Assembly (NCBI RefSeq): GCF_036711975.1
Contig: NC_091966.1
Coordinates: forward strand, 28,403,501 to 28,467,500
DNA length: 64,000 bases
Direction of reading: 5' to 3'
Source: Onthophagus taurus
Taxonomy: Eukaryota > Arthropoda > Insecta > Coleoptera > Scarabaeidae
A program made the position numbers and the translations under genes. The notes under the pieces were generated by a model. The model was given only the letters and a program-made list of their open reading frames with translations. It made no database searches and was not told the DNA's origin. Of this stretch, positions 22,790 to 33,181 are shown one piece after another. Each line of letters begins with the position of its first letter. Position 1 is the first letter of the stretch.

Positions 22790-22916
22790 CACTTCGAACC
22801 AGTTTCTGAAGAAGGTTGCAACATGGCATCCGAAACGTCAAACCTTTTCTTAAAAGACGCACCGCAAAGTCTGAAAGTTTCTAGTGTTAGTTCTAATTTT
22901 AGTTCAATAACTACTT
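22790..22916 (+). repeat. Partial copy of the hammerhead-bearing repeat family B
   Basis: This stretch shares the block 'ctgaagaaggttg' ... 'catccgaaacgtca' and the tail 'gtttctagtgttagttctaa' ... 'ttttagttcaat' with the inverted-repeat element at 46909-47133. Only one arm of the tail is present here, so this copy is truncated. It abuts the duplicated 5' flank of the third GPx gene. Confidence 0.55.
22802..22843 (+). ncRNA. Hammerhead-ribozyme-like motif (family B)
   Basis: Order: GUUU (22802-22805), CUGAAGA (22806-22812), one extra A, stem II GGUUGC/GCAUCC with one U-U mismatch around AACAUG, GAAA (22832-22835), palindromic stem III A-CG-U, H17 = C at 22839, AAAC (22840-22843). Stem I GUUU/AAAC pairs perfectly. 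As in the 10-kb motifs there is one unpaired base before stem II, and stem III is minimal, so dimer-dependent activity is the most that can be proposed. Confidence 0.45.
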
Positions 22917-23100
22917 TAAATGTTATTTTATTTATTTATTTTTAATACTAATTTAATTTCACCTGTAATTTTTTAAAATCATTTTTAACTATGTACTTAA
23001 TTTTGTAGTCAATAAAACTCTCGTGTCATTAAAATAGCATATTATTGAGCACGCGCAGTGACCAAGTCGATAATAATCGTACCTACTTCTATATAAAGAA
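22917..23100 (+). promoter_or_regulatory. Duplicated 5' flank of GPx gene 3
   Basis: It closely matches 15222-15420 ahead of gene 1, including 'acgcgcagtgaccaagtcga' and the 'tatataaagaa' just before the ATG. Gene 3 therefore probably inherited gene 1's regulation. Confidence 0.45.
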
Positions 23101-23697
23101 ATGTTATTTTACGACTTACAGTTTTTCAACTTTGCCACTGTAGCCCTACGGACGTTCTCAACGGAAACTATTCAAAAAATGGCAGATACCGTAACGAATC
23201 CTCAAAATCCTAAAGATGCAAAATCCATTTACGAGTTTAACGCATTGGACATTAATGGGCAAGCAATTTCGTTCGAAAAATATCGCGGACACGTTTGTAT
23301 TATTGTTAATGTTGCGTCTCAATGTGGATTCGCTAAAAATAATTACCCAGAACTTGTCGAACTCGATGAATTATATGGCGAAAGTAAAGGCTTGAAAATA
23401 TTGGGATTTCCATGCAATCAATTTGCGGGACAAGAACCTGGCGATTCCGCCGAAATATGCAGCTTCATTTCGAAGAAAAACGTCAAATTTGATATGTATG
23501 GAAAGATTGATGTTAATGGGGGTAATGCACATCCATTATGGGTTTATTTAAAATATAAACAAGGTGGTACTTTGGGGGATTTCATCAAGTGGAATTTTAC
23601 CAAGTTTATTATTGATAAAAATGGGCAACCGGTTGAAAGACATGGACCAAATACTAATCCGACGGATTTGGTGAAATCACTTGAAAAATATTGGTAG
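23101..23697 (+). CDS. PHGPx: Glutathione peroxidase 3, recent duplicate of GPx 1
   Basis: The frame has 198 codons and differs from gene 1 at 11 residues (about 94% identity): G5D, A23T, E39D, V56I, T78A, A83P, G109A, V123I, T143A, S184N and K188T. The tetrad Cys75, Gln111, Trp164, Asn165 and the resolving Cys120 are intact, as is the mitochondrial-like N-terminus with internal Met27. Two changes fall next to the active site: T78A just after the catalytic Cys loop, and G109A in the usually invariant NQFGGQEPG loop. The enzyme is probably active but could differ kinetically. The 5' flank is that of gene 1 and the 3' flank from about 23733 is that of gene 2, so the gene looks recombinant. No introns. 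Confidence 0.94.
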   Translation: MLFYDLQFFNFATVALRTFSTETIQKMADTVTNPQNPKDAKSIYEFNALDINGQAISFEKYRGHVCIIVNVASQCGFAKNNYPELVELDELYGESKGLKILGFPCNQFAGQEPGDSAEICSFISKKNVKFDMYGKIDVNGGNAHPLWVYLKYKQGGTLGDFIKWNFTKFIIDKNGQPVERHGPNTNPTDLVKSLEKYW

Positions 23698-23732
23698 AAC
23701 TGCATTTATTATATAAAAATCCTCTTTTCTTT

Positions 23733-24108
23733 AATGTAATATTCACGTTTTTACGAAGAAATAAAATGTTTACAAAAATCTTATTGTTTTCCTCTACTTC
23801 AGTAAGCTGTTAAAAGATAAAACAGGTGAGTAAGTGCGAAGGTGTTCAAAAGACATATCTGTCAATCGATACCTATTTATGTGGCCTTACTATATATCAA
23901 TAATTCAATAAACGATGAAGGTAATGATAATCTTAGCCGCGTGTGCTTCTTTCCCGTTATTCATTTTTCCTACATTAAAACTTTTATTGTTCACTGAAAT
24001 TATAAAAAAATATGAAAAAGAAATGCCATTTACTGCTATGGATTTTTTATGTGTTTTATTGTCCTAAATTCGAAAATCGTTAATATCATTATAGATAGGT
24101 TTTTGATA
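23733..24108 (+). repeat. Copy of the GPx2 3' flank downstream of GPx3
   Basis: Near-identical to 17350-17722, including 'ggtgagtaagtgcgaaggtg' and 'cgatacctatttatgtggcc'. The switch from gene-1-like to gene-2-like sequence occurs within about 20 bases around 23712-23733. Confidence 0.65.
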
Positions 24109-26617
24109 TATCGTTGTGTTACTTCTAAAATCAGATAACTCCCAAAATAGCGTGTTGTCTAATTAGTGTTTTCAGTTCGGCGGTTATATTGAATAAGGCC
24201 CCGTACGGAAATTTACATTGATTGCGATGGTAGTGATTCTCTTACCAATATAGCTTCATTTGTTAGTAAATTTGAACAGGCGAATATGGGTACATAAACA
24301 TTTCGCATCAAGAAGAACGGGGAATTCGATAAATTATATGCAAAGCTTAGAGAATGTGATCAAAAGTTGATTATCTATTCATATGAAACTTCAAGAACGT
24401 TTAAACTTTAATAAGTTCATTTCTTCCCATCAAATATTGATGGTAACATTAAGGGGATCGTTTGGGTCGCCCGTATATGGCAATTTGCATGGAAAGTTTT
24501 GTAAAGATTACCTATTATTTACTTATTACTAACTTTATATAAAAGAAATTGGTTTCATTAGAAACCTTGAACCTTTGTGCAGGTATCTACAAGGGCAAAT
24601 TTTGAAAATTTTAATTGCCCGACTCATAATTATGAGTTATTTGAACCAGTACAAGCTTTCAGAATTGAATTAAAAAGAATTAAAAAAAAAAACACGTTTT
24701 GGAAGTAACAATCAAATCAAATTATAAGCTCGTAGGTTCCTTGTAAATGTTCCATGTTATATACCAAAAATGGTGTTTATACGGTAAGTATTAAATGAAT
24801 AATTCATAAAAAACAATTAACTAAAATATTGGGCGGAAGATGCTGCCACTAATTATTTCGGTAAGAAAATATTTCTTAACTCTGTCCATCGTCTGTTCTA
24901 TTTTTACCGTAGGAAATAAGTTTTAGTAAGTACAACTTAAAAAACCGGGAACAGAGTCGTATCGATGTGGATGCTGTAATGCAATCAAATTAATTTGCAA
25001 GATATTATTTAAATAAAATGTATACTTAATTTAGGCGTTAGACCACTCTAGAACGTCGAAAATTAATTTAAACCTCTTTAAAAAAATCAAATATTACAAA
25101 TTTAAGGGACATAAGTATACAGGATTCAAGTACACAGATAATAAGTTGTATTAACATTAGAAAATTATATTGTAGTATCTGATGACAAGCGAACTCGTCT
25201 TAATGAATCGGTGTCATAGATTTCCTGTCCTAAATTTGACCCAGACTTAACAAAATAATTTCTTATGTTGTATCAACGTGGTAAACTAACGAATTTCACG
25301 TTCTAAACTAGACTGAAGCACAACAATGATTTTCAACCAAGTACCAATATAATAATAAGTGTAACATGTCAAGAGCTAGTCTCAGAAGCAAACGAAAATG
25401 ATTAATGACAAAATTATTTCAGTATCTTTTATGGTAATCTAAAATTATTACTTGGCCGTAAGCGGCCTTGGCTTAATGAATCGGTATCATAAATCTCTCG
25501 TTCTATATTTAACTAAGCCGCAACAAAATGATTTCCAATGTTGTATTGACGTGGTGTTGTTCTTTGGCTTAATCAATTTATATCGCAAATTCCAAGTTCT
25601 ATATTTGTTTCAGGCATAACTTGTTAATAAGTATAATTAATTAATAAGCAACGATTTCGTGTAATTTAGTTCTAACCATTAATTTGCGATGGATTGGAAA
25701 TTAATTGAGATATGCAACTCGGCTTTGAGCAAAATAGTAGTCATCACAATGATATTTATCACTTCTTTGTTTAAATTGATTCAATTTTTCCTCTTCTATG
25801 CATAGTAAGTTTTACGTTACCCGTGTCTCTCATTTTTCTGTTTTGCTATTTTGGAATTGGTATCAGCATGTTAAGAATTACTTGTATCGACTGATGATGA
25901 TTTCTTCCCTTTTTGATGGTTTCAGAAACGTAGCTTCACCTTTCACTTTCTCGTTTATTGTTTTGACTCTTATTTAAAATGTAATTTTCAGACAGATCTT
26001 GACCAAATTTCGTACGAAAACTGATGGAAAAAACAAAATAATTTAGTGGTATCGAAATAGTCGTACGAAAGAAAATGTCGCAAGCATCTATGGACAACAA
26101 TGCATTTGTTTATTTCTAATGAATTGGTGCGATAAATTCTGCGTTTAAAATCACAACTCCAATAGTTTTTGTAAATTTAGAGAAATTCTTTCTATTTTCT
26201 CTTTGCTTTCATCTTCTGTATCAGGTACACAGTCCTATCACTCGTAAAACCAATGGTGTTCTAAATAACTTTTCAGTGTTTTCAGTAATTGCTGAAAATC
26301 TAAATCTATTAATTCATGTCTAAAAACAATTATATCAAAATCAGTATTGTTCAGGTTCTTGTTACTAAAATATTTACATTATCATTTCACTCTTGGGACG
26401 TGCGTGTCGAGCGACTTGAGTTAACGCGACCACTGTATGTGTCGTATAAACACGTGCGATAAGGTTAACGACTAGGTACAATACGAATCTTTTATTCATA
26501 TCGTTTATTAATCGAATTAGGAAACAAATCAAAATAACGATGTTATTCTAACGCCTACAATGCTACCTATGCACAAGACAACAGATAATGGCATTTCGAC
26601 AAAATGCGAAACCTATG
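24109..26617. other. Gene-free stretch with diverged internal repeats
   Basis: No coding potential is recognisable. Blocks around 25197, 25471 and 25571 share phrases such as 'ttaatgaatcggtgtcat'/'ttaatgaatcggtatcat' and 'atgttgtatcaacgtgg'/'atgttgtattgacgtgg'. A weaker relative is near 26117. These look like old, irregular repeats of about 100-280 bp. Confidence 0.4.
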
Positions 26618-27390
26618 CGAAGTTAGCCTCCAATTTTTCTAGCCCCCAATTAGCTAGGATTTTACATGTATAGTATTTTGATTATAACAAGAGAACCAGT
26701 CAACCGATTTCGATAAACAATGCCCGATTCGAAATCTCTTTCGAATTCCGCTAAAGCGCCAAAATAATGCGAAGGTACACGAAAATAACACAAAAATGAC
26801 CTTTTTTAAGTGGTGATAAGTCGTAAACGATGTACCCCATTATCAAGATCTATACGTCATTCGATTCGTCATAGTTTCTTCTATCGAAATCACAAAATGC
26901 CCAATTTCAATTCTCTCCTGTTAACCTTGTACAGCCCTCAGAATGACACCGTGTTCCGTGTGGCTCGTTGTTTATGCACGTGTGAACGCCCGAAAGTCTA
27001 GCCCCCAATATAAAAAAATTAATTTAACCTAAATCGACTATAATTCGAAAACTGTTTGGCGGATATTAATGTTTTATATCTCAAACGAAAGCTTGCTCGA
27101 AATGCCCGATTCGAAATATTTAAGAATTTTGAATAAAACACAAAAAATGAATTAATCAAATAAGTCAATTATCTCCTCTGTTAATTGACCAATTTTAGTC
27201 ATCAACATCTCGATCGAAAGTATGATCTTCAATGAATGCGAAGGTGGAAATGCCCGATTTCAAAATTTACTAATTACCTGCGTACGGCTATTGAAATTCG
27301 CTTTAACTAAAGAATGGTTTGGCCGATTTTAATGTTATATATCTCAAATGAAAAGCTTGCGTCTGGCTGAATGTAGAAGATATAAACATT
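26618..27390 (+). repeat. Repeat family 'CCCGATTCGAAAT', copy 1
   Basis: This is the first of three related blocks. It holds several copies of a short core ('tgcccgattcgaaat', at 26729, 27098 and variants) spaced by distinct modules ('ccccaattagctaggatttt', 'tttaatgttttatatctcaa', 'gcgaaggtggaaatgccc'). The same modules recur in the same order at 29132-29850 and in reverse at 28680-29130. No protein is encoded and the element class is unknown. Confidence 0.65.
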
Positions 27391-28000
27391 AAATTAACAA
27401 GGCGTATACACGCATAACATTCTATTAGATGAAACTGTAAGTGCATTTTTCTCGAAACATCCTTTTTACATCTGGTTAACACGATTCCTAAAAAACTACT
27501 CATTCGATTGACTTGAAATTTGAACTGCACTATCAAATAGCATCTTTCTATCGTAAGACCTACAGAGAAACTGATACGATATATACATGATTTATTTTTT
27601 GAGATAAACTTATCGATTTGAAGAACAAAATCGATTATCTTAATTTGACTAGGCGCCATATTGCCAATAATATTTTTTTTGCTTAGTTCTAGTTCAAACG
27701 ATAATCACAAGTACATATATAGAAAAGAACATCATTTTTGAGTTTCAGATTATTTCAGGGATAGATATTGTATCAACCAGCAACTTAGACAATCCACGCA
27801 CCAACTTGGTTGAGGGACAATGTAAAGATTATTTTCTATAAACAATTCTTTTTAAATAAGTAAATATATCATGAAAACATATGCAAAAGATTAAATTGAA
27901 ATACCACATAATTTGGTAGCAAAAAATTCCCAAAGAAATCATTTTATTTGATACAAAAAAAAAGACACTTCCCCATTAAAAAGTTTGAATTAGATTATAC

Positions 28001-28653
28001 TAGTATTATTTGGAGTGGTTTACACTCAATTTCAAATTATTTCATGTTTTGACAATGTTGATAATTAAAGCTTTATAATTTTTCAATGATATGTTTTGGT
28101 CAATTAATAAAATTGAAAACGACTCACCGAATAGATGTTGTTTTCCTTGGATTTTACTTCGAAGCTCAGCTGGAAAGAAAAGATAAATTAATTTATTGTG
28201 AAAAAAAAAAGAATTAATACGATACGTTCACATCCTTCAACATCCATAAAATAGCAATCCCATGATGTCCTATATCACATCACTAATATCACCTAAACCA
28301 GCATAAATATAGCACGCATTTATCACTTAATTTAAGTAATAAGTTTTATTTTTCTAAACTACTTTACCACCCTTAAATGCCCGCATATCAACTAAAATGC
28401 GTTATTAGCGAATCAACTTCCAAACATCCCCTCCTTAATTTATTGTGGGAAGAAGGAATACTGGAGGTGAATAAACAAAAAATGTAAAGACGACGGGCCG
28501 AAGCGGTTTTGAAATCTTTTTTGGTTTTAAAACTCAACCTTTCAATAAAAAAATTACTCGTTTTCTCGAAACATTTTAAATAAAACTTACGTCATTTTAC
28601 TAAAATAAAACGCACTAATCGAATTTCAATGTTTAACACTTCCTGCAAAAGAA
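28001..28653. repeat. Large inverted repeat, left arm
   Basis: About 650 bp that pairs with the reverse complement of 30671-31427 at roughly 90% identity by eye. Outer ends are 'tagtattatttggagtggtt' here and 'aaccactccatataatacta' there; inner ends are 'acacttcctgcaaaagaa' and 'ttcttttgcaagaagtgt'. If transcribed across, the RNA would fold into a long hairpin. A 42-nt exon-like block (28128-28169, minus strand) is embedded. Confidence 0.8.
28128..28169 (-). other. Exon-like 42-nt block, left arm
   Basis: On the minus strand this reads ..tttccag|CTGAGCTTCGAA...|gtgagtcg, with consensus acceptor and donor. The 42 nt keep all three frames free of obvious problems; one gives AELRSKIQGKQH when the preceding splice base is included. 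The matching block in the other arm differs at only two positions. It could be a microexon of a gene with long introns, or a chance splice pair. Confidence 0.3.
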
Positions 28654-28679
28654 AGTCTATCCTCCAATATAAAAAAGAT

Positions 28680-29130
28680 AATTTAAATTAAATCGACTAT
28701 AATTAGAGAACGGTTTGACGGATTTTAATGTTTTATATCTCAATCGAAAGTTTGGGGGCTAGACTTCCAGTCGGCAGATTCATGGGGTCATTTCAATAGC
28801 CGTACGCAGGTAATTAGTAAATTTTGAAATCGGGCATTTCCACCTTCGCATTCATTGAAGATCATACTTTCGATCGAGATGTTGATGACTAAAATTGGTC
28901 AATTAGTTAAGGAGATAATTGATGTGTTTGATTAATCGTTTTTTGTGTTTTAATCAAAATCCTTAAATATTTCGAATCGGGCATTTAGACAACCGCATTC
29001 AGCCAGGCGAAGTTATGGATTGAGATATAAACCGTTCAAATCCGTCAAACCGTTTCCTAATTATAGTTGATTTTGCTTAAATTAATTTTTTCATATTGGG
29101 GGCTAGACTTCTAGTCGTCAGATTCGCCTA
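28680..29130 (-). repeat. Repeat family 'CCCGATTCGAAAT', inverted copy
   Basis: It is the reverse complement of the 27000-27300 part of copy 1: 'agccgtacgcaggtaattag', 'gaaatcgggcatttccacct' and 'atactttcgatcgagatgtt' all appear in reversed order and strand. It directly abuts the forward copy at 29132. Confidence 0.65.
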
Positions 29131-29131
29131 T

Positions 29132-29850
29132 GCGAAGTTAGCCCCCATTTTTCTAGCCCCCAATTAGATAGGATTTTACATGTATAGTATTTTGATTATA
29201 ACAGGGGAACCACTCAACCGATTTCGATAATCAATATCTCATTCGAAAGCTTAATCCTTGGCCAATACGAAGGTGGAAATGCCCGATTCGAAATCTCTTT
29301 CAATTTCCACTAAAACGCCAAAATATTGTGAAGGTACACGAAAATAACACAAAAATGACTTTTTTAAAGTGGTCACAACTCGTAAACGATGTACTCGATT
29401 ATTAAGATATATAGGTCATTCGATTAACCATAGTTTCTTCTATCGCAAAATGCCCGATCTCAATTCTCTCCCGTTCACCTTGTACAGCCCTCGGAATGAC
29501 ACAGTGTTCGGCTCGTTGTTTATGCAAGTATAGACGACCAAAAGTCTAGCCTCCAATAAGAAAAAATTAATTTGTATTGAATTGATTATAACTACAGAAC
29601 GGTTTGACGGATTTTAATGTTTTATATCTTAAACGAAAGCTTGCGTCTGGCTGAATAATTATGTCGAAACACCCGATTCGAACTATTTAAGGATTTTGAT
29701 TAGAACACAAAAAACTACTTAGAAAATAAGTCAATTATCTCCTTTATTAATTGACCAATTTTAGTCGTTAACATCTCCATTGAAAGTATGATCCACGGTG
29801 AATGCGAAAATGGAAATGCCCGATCTCTGAATTTGCTAATAAAGTAGGTA
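29132..29850 (+). repeat. Repeat family 'CCCGATTCGAAAT', copy 3
   Basis: A direct copy of 26618-27280 with the same module order, from 'gcgaagttagcccccatttt' to 'aatgcccgatctctgaattt'. Point differences and small indels are spread throughout, so the duplication is not recent. Confidence 0.65.
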
Positions 29851-30670
29851 AGTACGATTGTTTAAACGACTCCGGTGACTTTACTGCCTGGAAGTCTACT
29901 CCTCAATTACATAAAATATATTTGTATATAAACTTATTACTACTAGAGAACAAACTAATGTGAAAATGTTTGAAATATTCTACTAATCATAATAAAGTAT
30001 GTAAACAAACGAACAAGTAAGAGACTGATTTAAAATGTATTTGTACTAAAATAGAAAATTGTTTTTAATTTTTGGTTTTAGTATTTCTACATTTAATATA
30101 ATTTACTGTTGTTCTTACTACTGTTCTAGTCTTTTTTTTTTCAAATTTTATATTTTTAGTTGTACCGGGCATCCCGTTAAGGGTACAGAGCGGCTGTATC
30201 ATAACAACGATTTTTATAGAAAATAAGAAATTATATAAGTTATGTGTCACCATATCTAAGAAGAACTATGAATCATCCTAGAATCCCAGAAATTTCCATA
30301 AAAGGCCCTTATTCAGCATAAATCTTCTGAAAATAGTATAAAAGGCCACGAAAATGTTAATAATTAATTCATTTCACTCGACGTCGTTATAGTGTTAGTT
30401 TGAACTTTGTAATTAATTCTAAAATAAAAATAACTTAATTTTTGAAAAGAGTTTTTAAAAATAAAACTTCTAACTTCAAAAACAAAAGTTATATAGCCCA
30501 TTATATCTTCATTAAATTAGCTTTAAAATGTTCTTTATTTCATGATGATACCTCAATTCGTTCTTGAGATAAGATTTTTTTAAATTTATATTTCATGACA
30601 CAAAAAATAAGGGATGATGCATAATCCAACGTCTTGGCTGCTTCGCTTTAATTATTTGTTGGGCACCTGA

Positions 30671-31427
30671 TTCTTTTGCAAGAAGTGTTAAACATTGAAA
30701 TTCGATTAGTGCCTTTTATTTTAGTAAAATGACGTAAGTTTTATTTGAAATGTTTCGAGAAAACGAGTAATTTTTTTATTGAAAGGTTGAGTTTTAAAAC
30801 CAAAAAGCGATTTAAAACCGCTTCGCCCCGTCGTCTTTACATTTTTTGTTTATTCACCTCCAGTATTCCTTCTTCACACAATAAATTAAGGAGGGGATGT
30901 TTGGAAGTTGATTCGCTAATAACGCATTTTAGTTGACATGCGGGCATTTAAGGGTGCTAAAGTAGTTTAGAAAAATAAAACTTATTATTTGAATTAAGTG
31001 ATAAATACGTGCTATATTTATGCTAAGTGTTAAGTGATATTAGTGATTCCGAGATCATCGGATTGCTATTTTATGGATGTTAATAGGTATCGTATTAATT
31101 CATTTTTTTTGTCACAATAAATTAACTTATTTTTTCTTTCCAGCTGAGCTTCGAAGTAAAATCCAAGGGAAACAACATCCATTCGGTGAGTCGTTTCCAA
31201 TTTTATTAATTTACTAAAACATATCGGGATAATTCACGATTTGAACGGTGTAATGTTGCCAGATAAAAACCGTTTGAACGCTGCTCATTGGATTTGTGCC
31301 TGAAAAACGGTACCATTCAATAAATTTTTACATTTTGTACTTGAAAACTTATAAAGCTTTAATTATTAACATTGTTAAAACATGAAATAATTTGAAATTG
31401 AGTGTAAACCACTCCATATAATACTAC
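30671..31427. repeat. Large inverted repeat, right arm
   Basis: The partner of 28001-28653. It is about 100 bp longer because of extra sequence around 31220-31335 ('acgatttgaacggtgtaatg' onward) that the left arm lacks. It contains the exon-like block 31144-31185. Confidence 0.8.
31144..31185 (+). other. Exon-like 42-nt block, right arm
   Basis: It is bounded by tttctttccag and gtgagtcg. It is identical to the left-arm block except at two positions (GGA for GAA and CAT for TAT in the frame starting with CTG). Both splice dinucleotides and a pyrimidine tract are conserved between arms. Confidence 0.3.
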
Positions 31428-33181
31428 TATCCGTGCAAAAAGTCAAGGCCCCTCACTTTAGAGATCGATATCTTCGCAACCGTGCGATAAAAAAAATTGC
31501 GACAAAGTTTGTTGTAATCACAGAATTTTCTACGTAATTTCTACGTAACATGTCAATTTGAAAATTTTCGGATCCACGGTTTTCTATTTATCGCAAGTTA
31601 AATGAAAAAAGTACCCGATTGTTTACGATATCGGCAACTTTGTCATCTTTGCGACTTTTTTTTTTTTTGAAAATTATCGCACGAAGAAATTTGAATTTTG
31701 AACAGGTGCACATGAGTGACATATTTTATTTTTTCGATATTCCATACAGTTTCGCGGAAAATTGCGGTTTATTAAGACGCCGTTATGGCGAAAACGGCTG
31801 GGTGGATTTCCTTGCGGATTTGACCAAAATATGTCAAGTAATGTCGGTTGTCGGATTCCGTTATCAGCTTTTCAAAATTAGAGCTCCCTAATTTTTTAAG
31901 AGCGAGATTGCCAAACTGCAATGGAGTAATTGTTGGAAACATATGTTTGTTGTTCAATTGCTTGTGGTTTAGTACACACAGTGCAAGCGTTTTCTCTAAA
32001 ATCCTGTCTATTAAGATCATATAGTCCAAATAGAATTGCTGAGCAAGACAAGTAAGTATTCCAAATGCCTTTAAAATTCTGCAAATGCCAGTGGTCTGTG
32101 CACCATGGCAAGTGGAAAGTATTCGACGTGTAAGGAATTCCGGTACATAATATAGGATCAGTAATACTTACCTATTTAATAAATAATTATAAGTTACATC
32201 CCTGCTATGTTAAAAACCTTCCCTCTTTCACGTAATTCTAACAACATTTCAAGACTTACATTTAGAGGTTAAGATGTAAAAACTGTTACATTAGTACATT
32301 AATGTTGAATAAGAAGTCCCCAAGTCCTTCCCTATTTCATTCCACGTCATTTCGTATGTTTTTATCTCTACAGTGACGTAAATGTTGATTATAGAGAAAT
32401 TTTTATTGTCGAATTTTTTATATTAAGAATTCCTCTATTGGTTATCGGTATCGTAGACAAAATTTTCTCATATTGAACTTAAACGGACTATGAATTATTA
32501 TTATGATTATTAATATCTAACACCTATTATTAAGTTACTTTCTTATATACATATGTTTATATGTATATACATATATGTTCTGTATGTTTATACAGAATGA
32601 CTTCTTAGTACTTTTTTAAAAATCTTACCAATGATGTATTAAGGCTTTCTCAAATGTCTTTTGAATTTCATCCGTGTTTTTAAGGAATCTTTTAAGGCTC
32701 GAGATGAAAGGAATAAAAAAAGAATACGTTCTATGTGACGACATGGAATAGTTTTCTATGGCAATTATAAATCGATTGTGAGCGAGAAAGTGATATAATA
32801 ATATGGTGGTTTATTTATTCAACTGCAGATTTATTATTCAAATTTCTGTTTGTATAGCAATGTTGTAAAAATGGATGGAAAGTAAAAATTTCTTATACAG
32901 TAACTAATTTTAAATCAAAAACAAAATTTTCCATCGTAAACATGATATCAAGAATCTTTACTATTCCATCCTATCTTACTATCACATTTGAAAAAAAAAC
33001 ATAAATTTACAGTTCAACTCAATGGCAACGGTACAAACTTGAAAGAACTACTAGAAACTACTTTTATATGACATATTACATTGGCTATTAATATAAAAAG
33101 TGCTTAAGTTTTATTAGTTAACATTTATGTTTTATTTATAATATCGAGTTAAGTATTAATTACGTGAAAATTATATATTAA
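31428..33181. other. AT-rich spacer before the CD36 cluster
   Basis: From about 31437 'aaaagtcaaggcccctcact' begins a stretch that looks like a dispersed repeat ('gatatcttcgcaaccgtgcg'), and its 90-codon frame (31619-31891) is not protein-like. Around 32545-32600 there is an AT-rich palindromic microsatellite ('atatgtatatacatatatg'). No gene was recognised. Confidence 0.4.

Noticed and set aside
31619-31891. A 90-codon frame upstream of the CD36 cluster
   Set aside because: It lies in low-complexity repeat DNA ('tttttttttttga', 'cgcaaccgtgcg'), has no recognisable domain, and overlaps equally long frames on the other strand.
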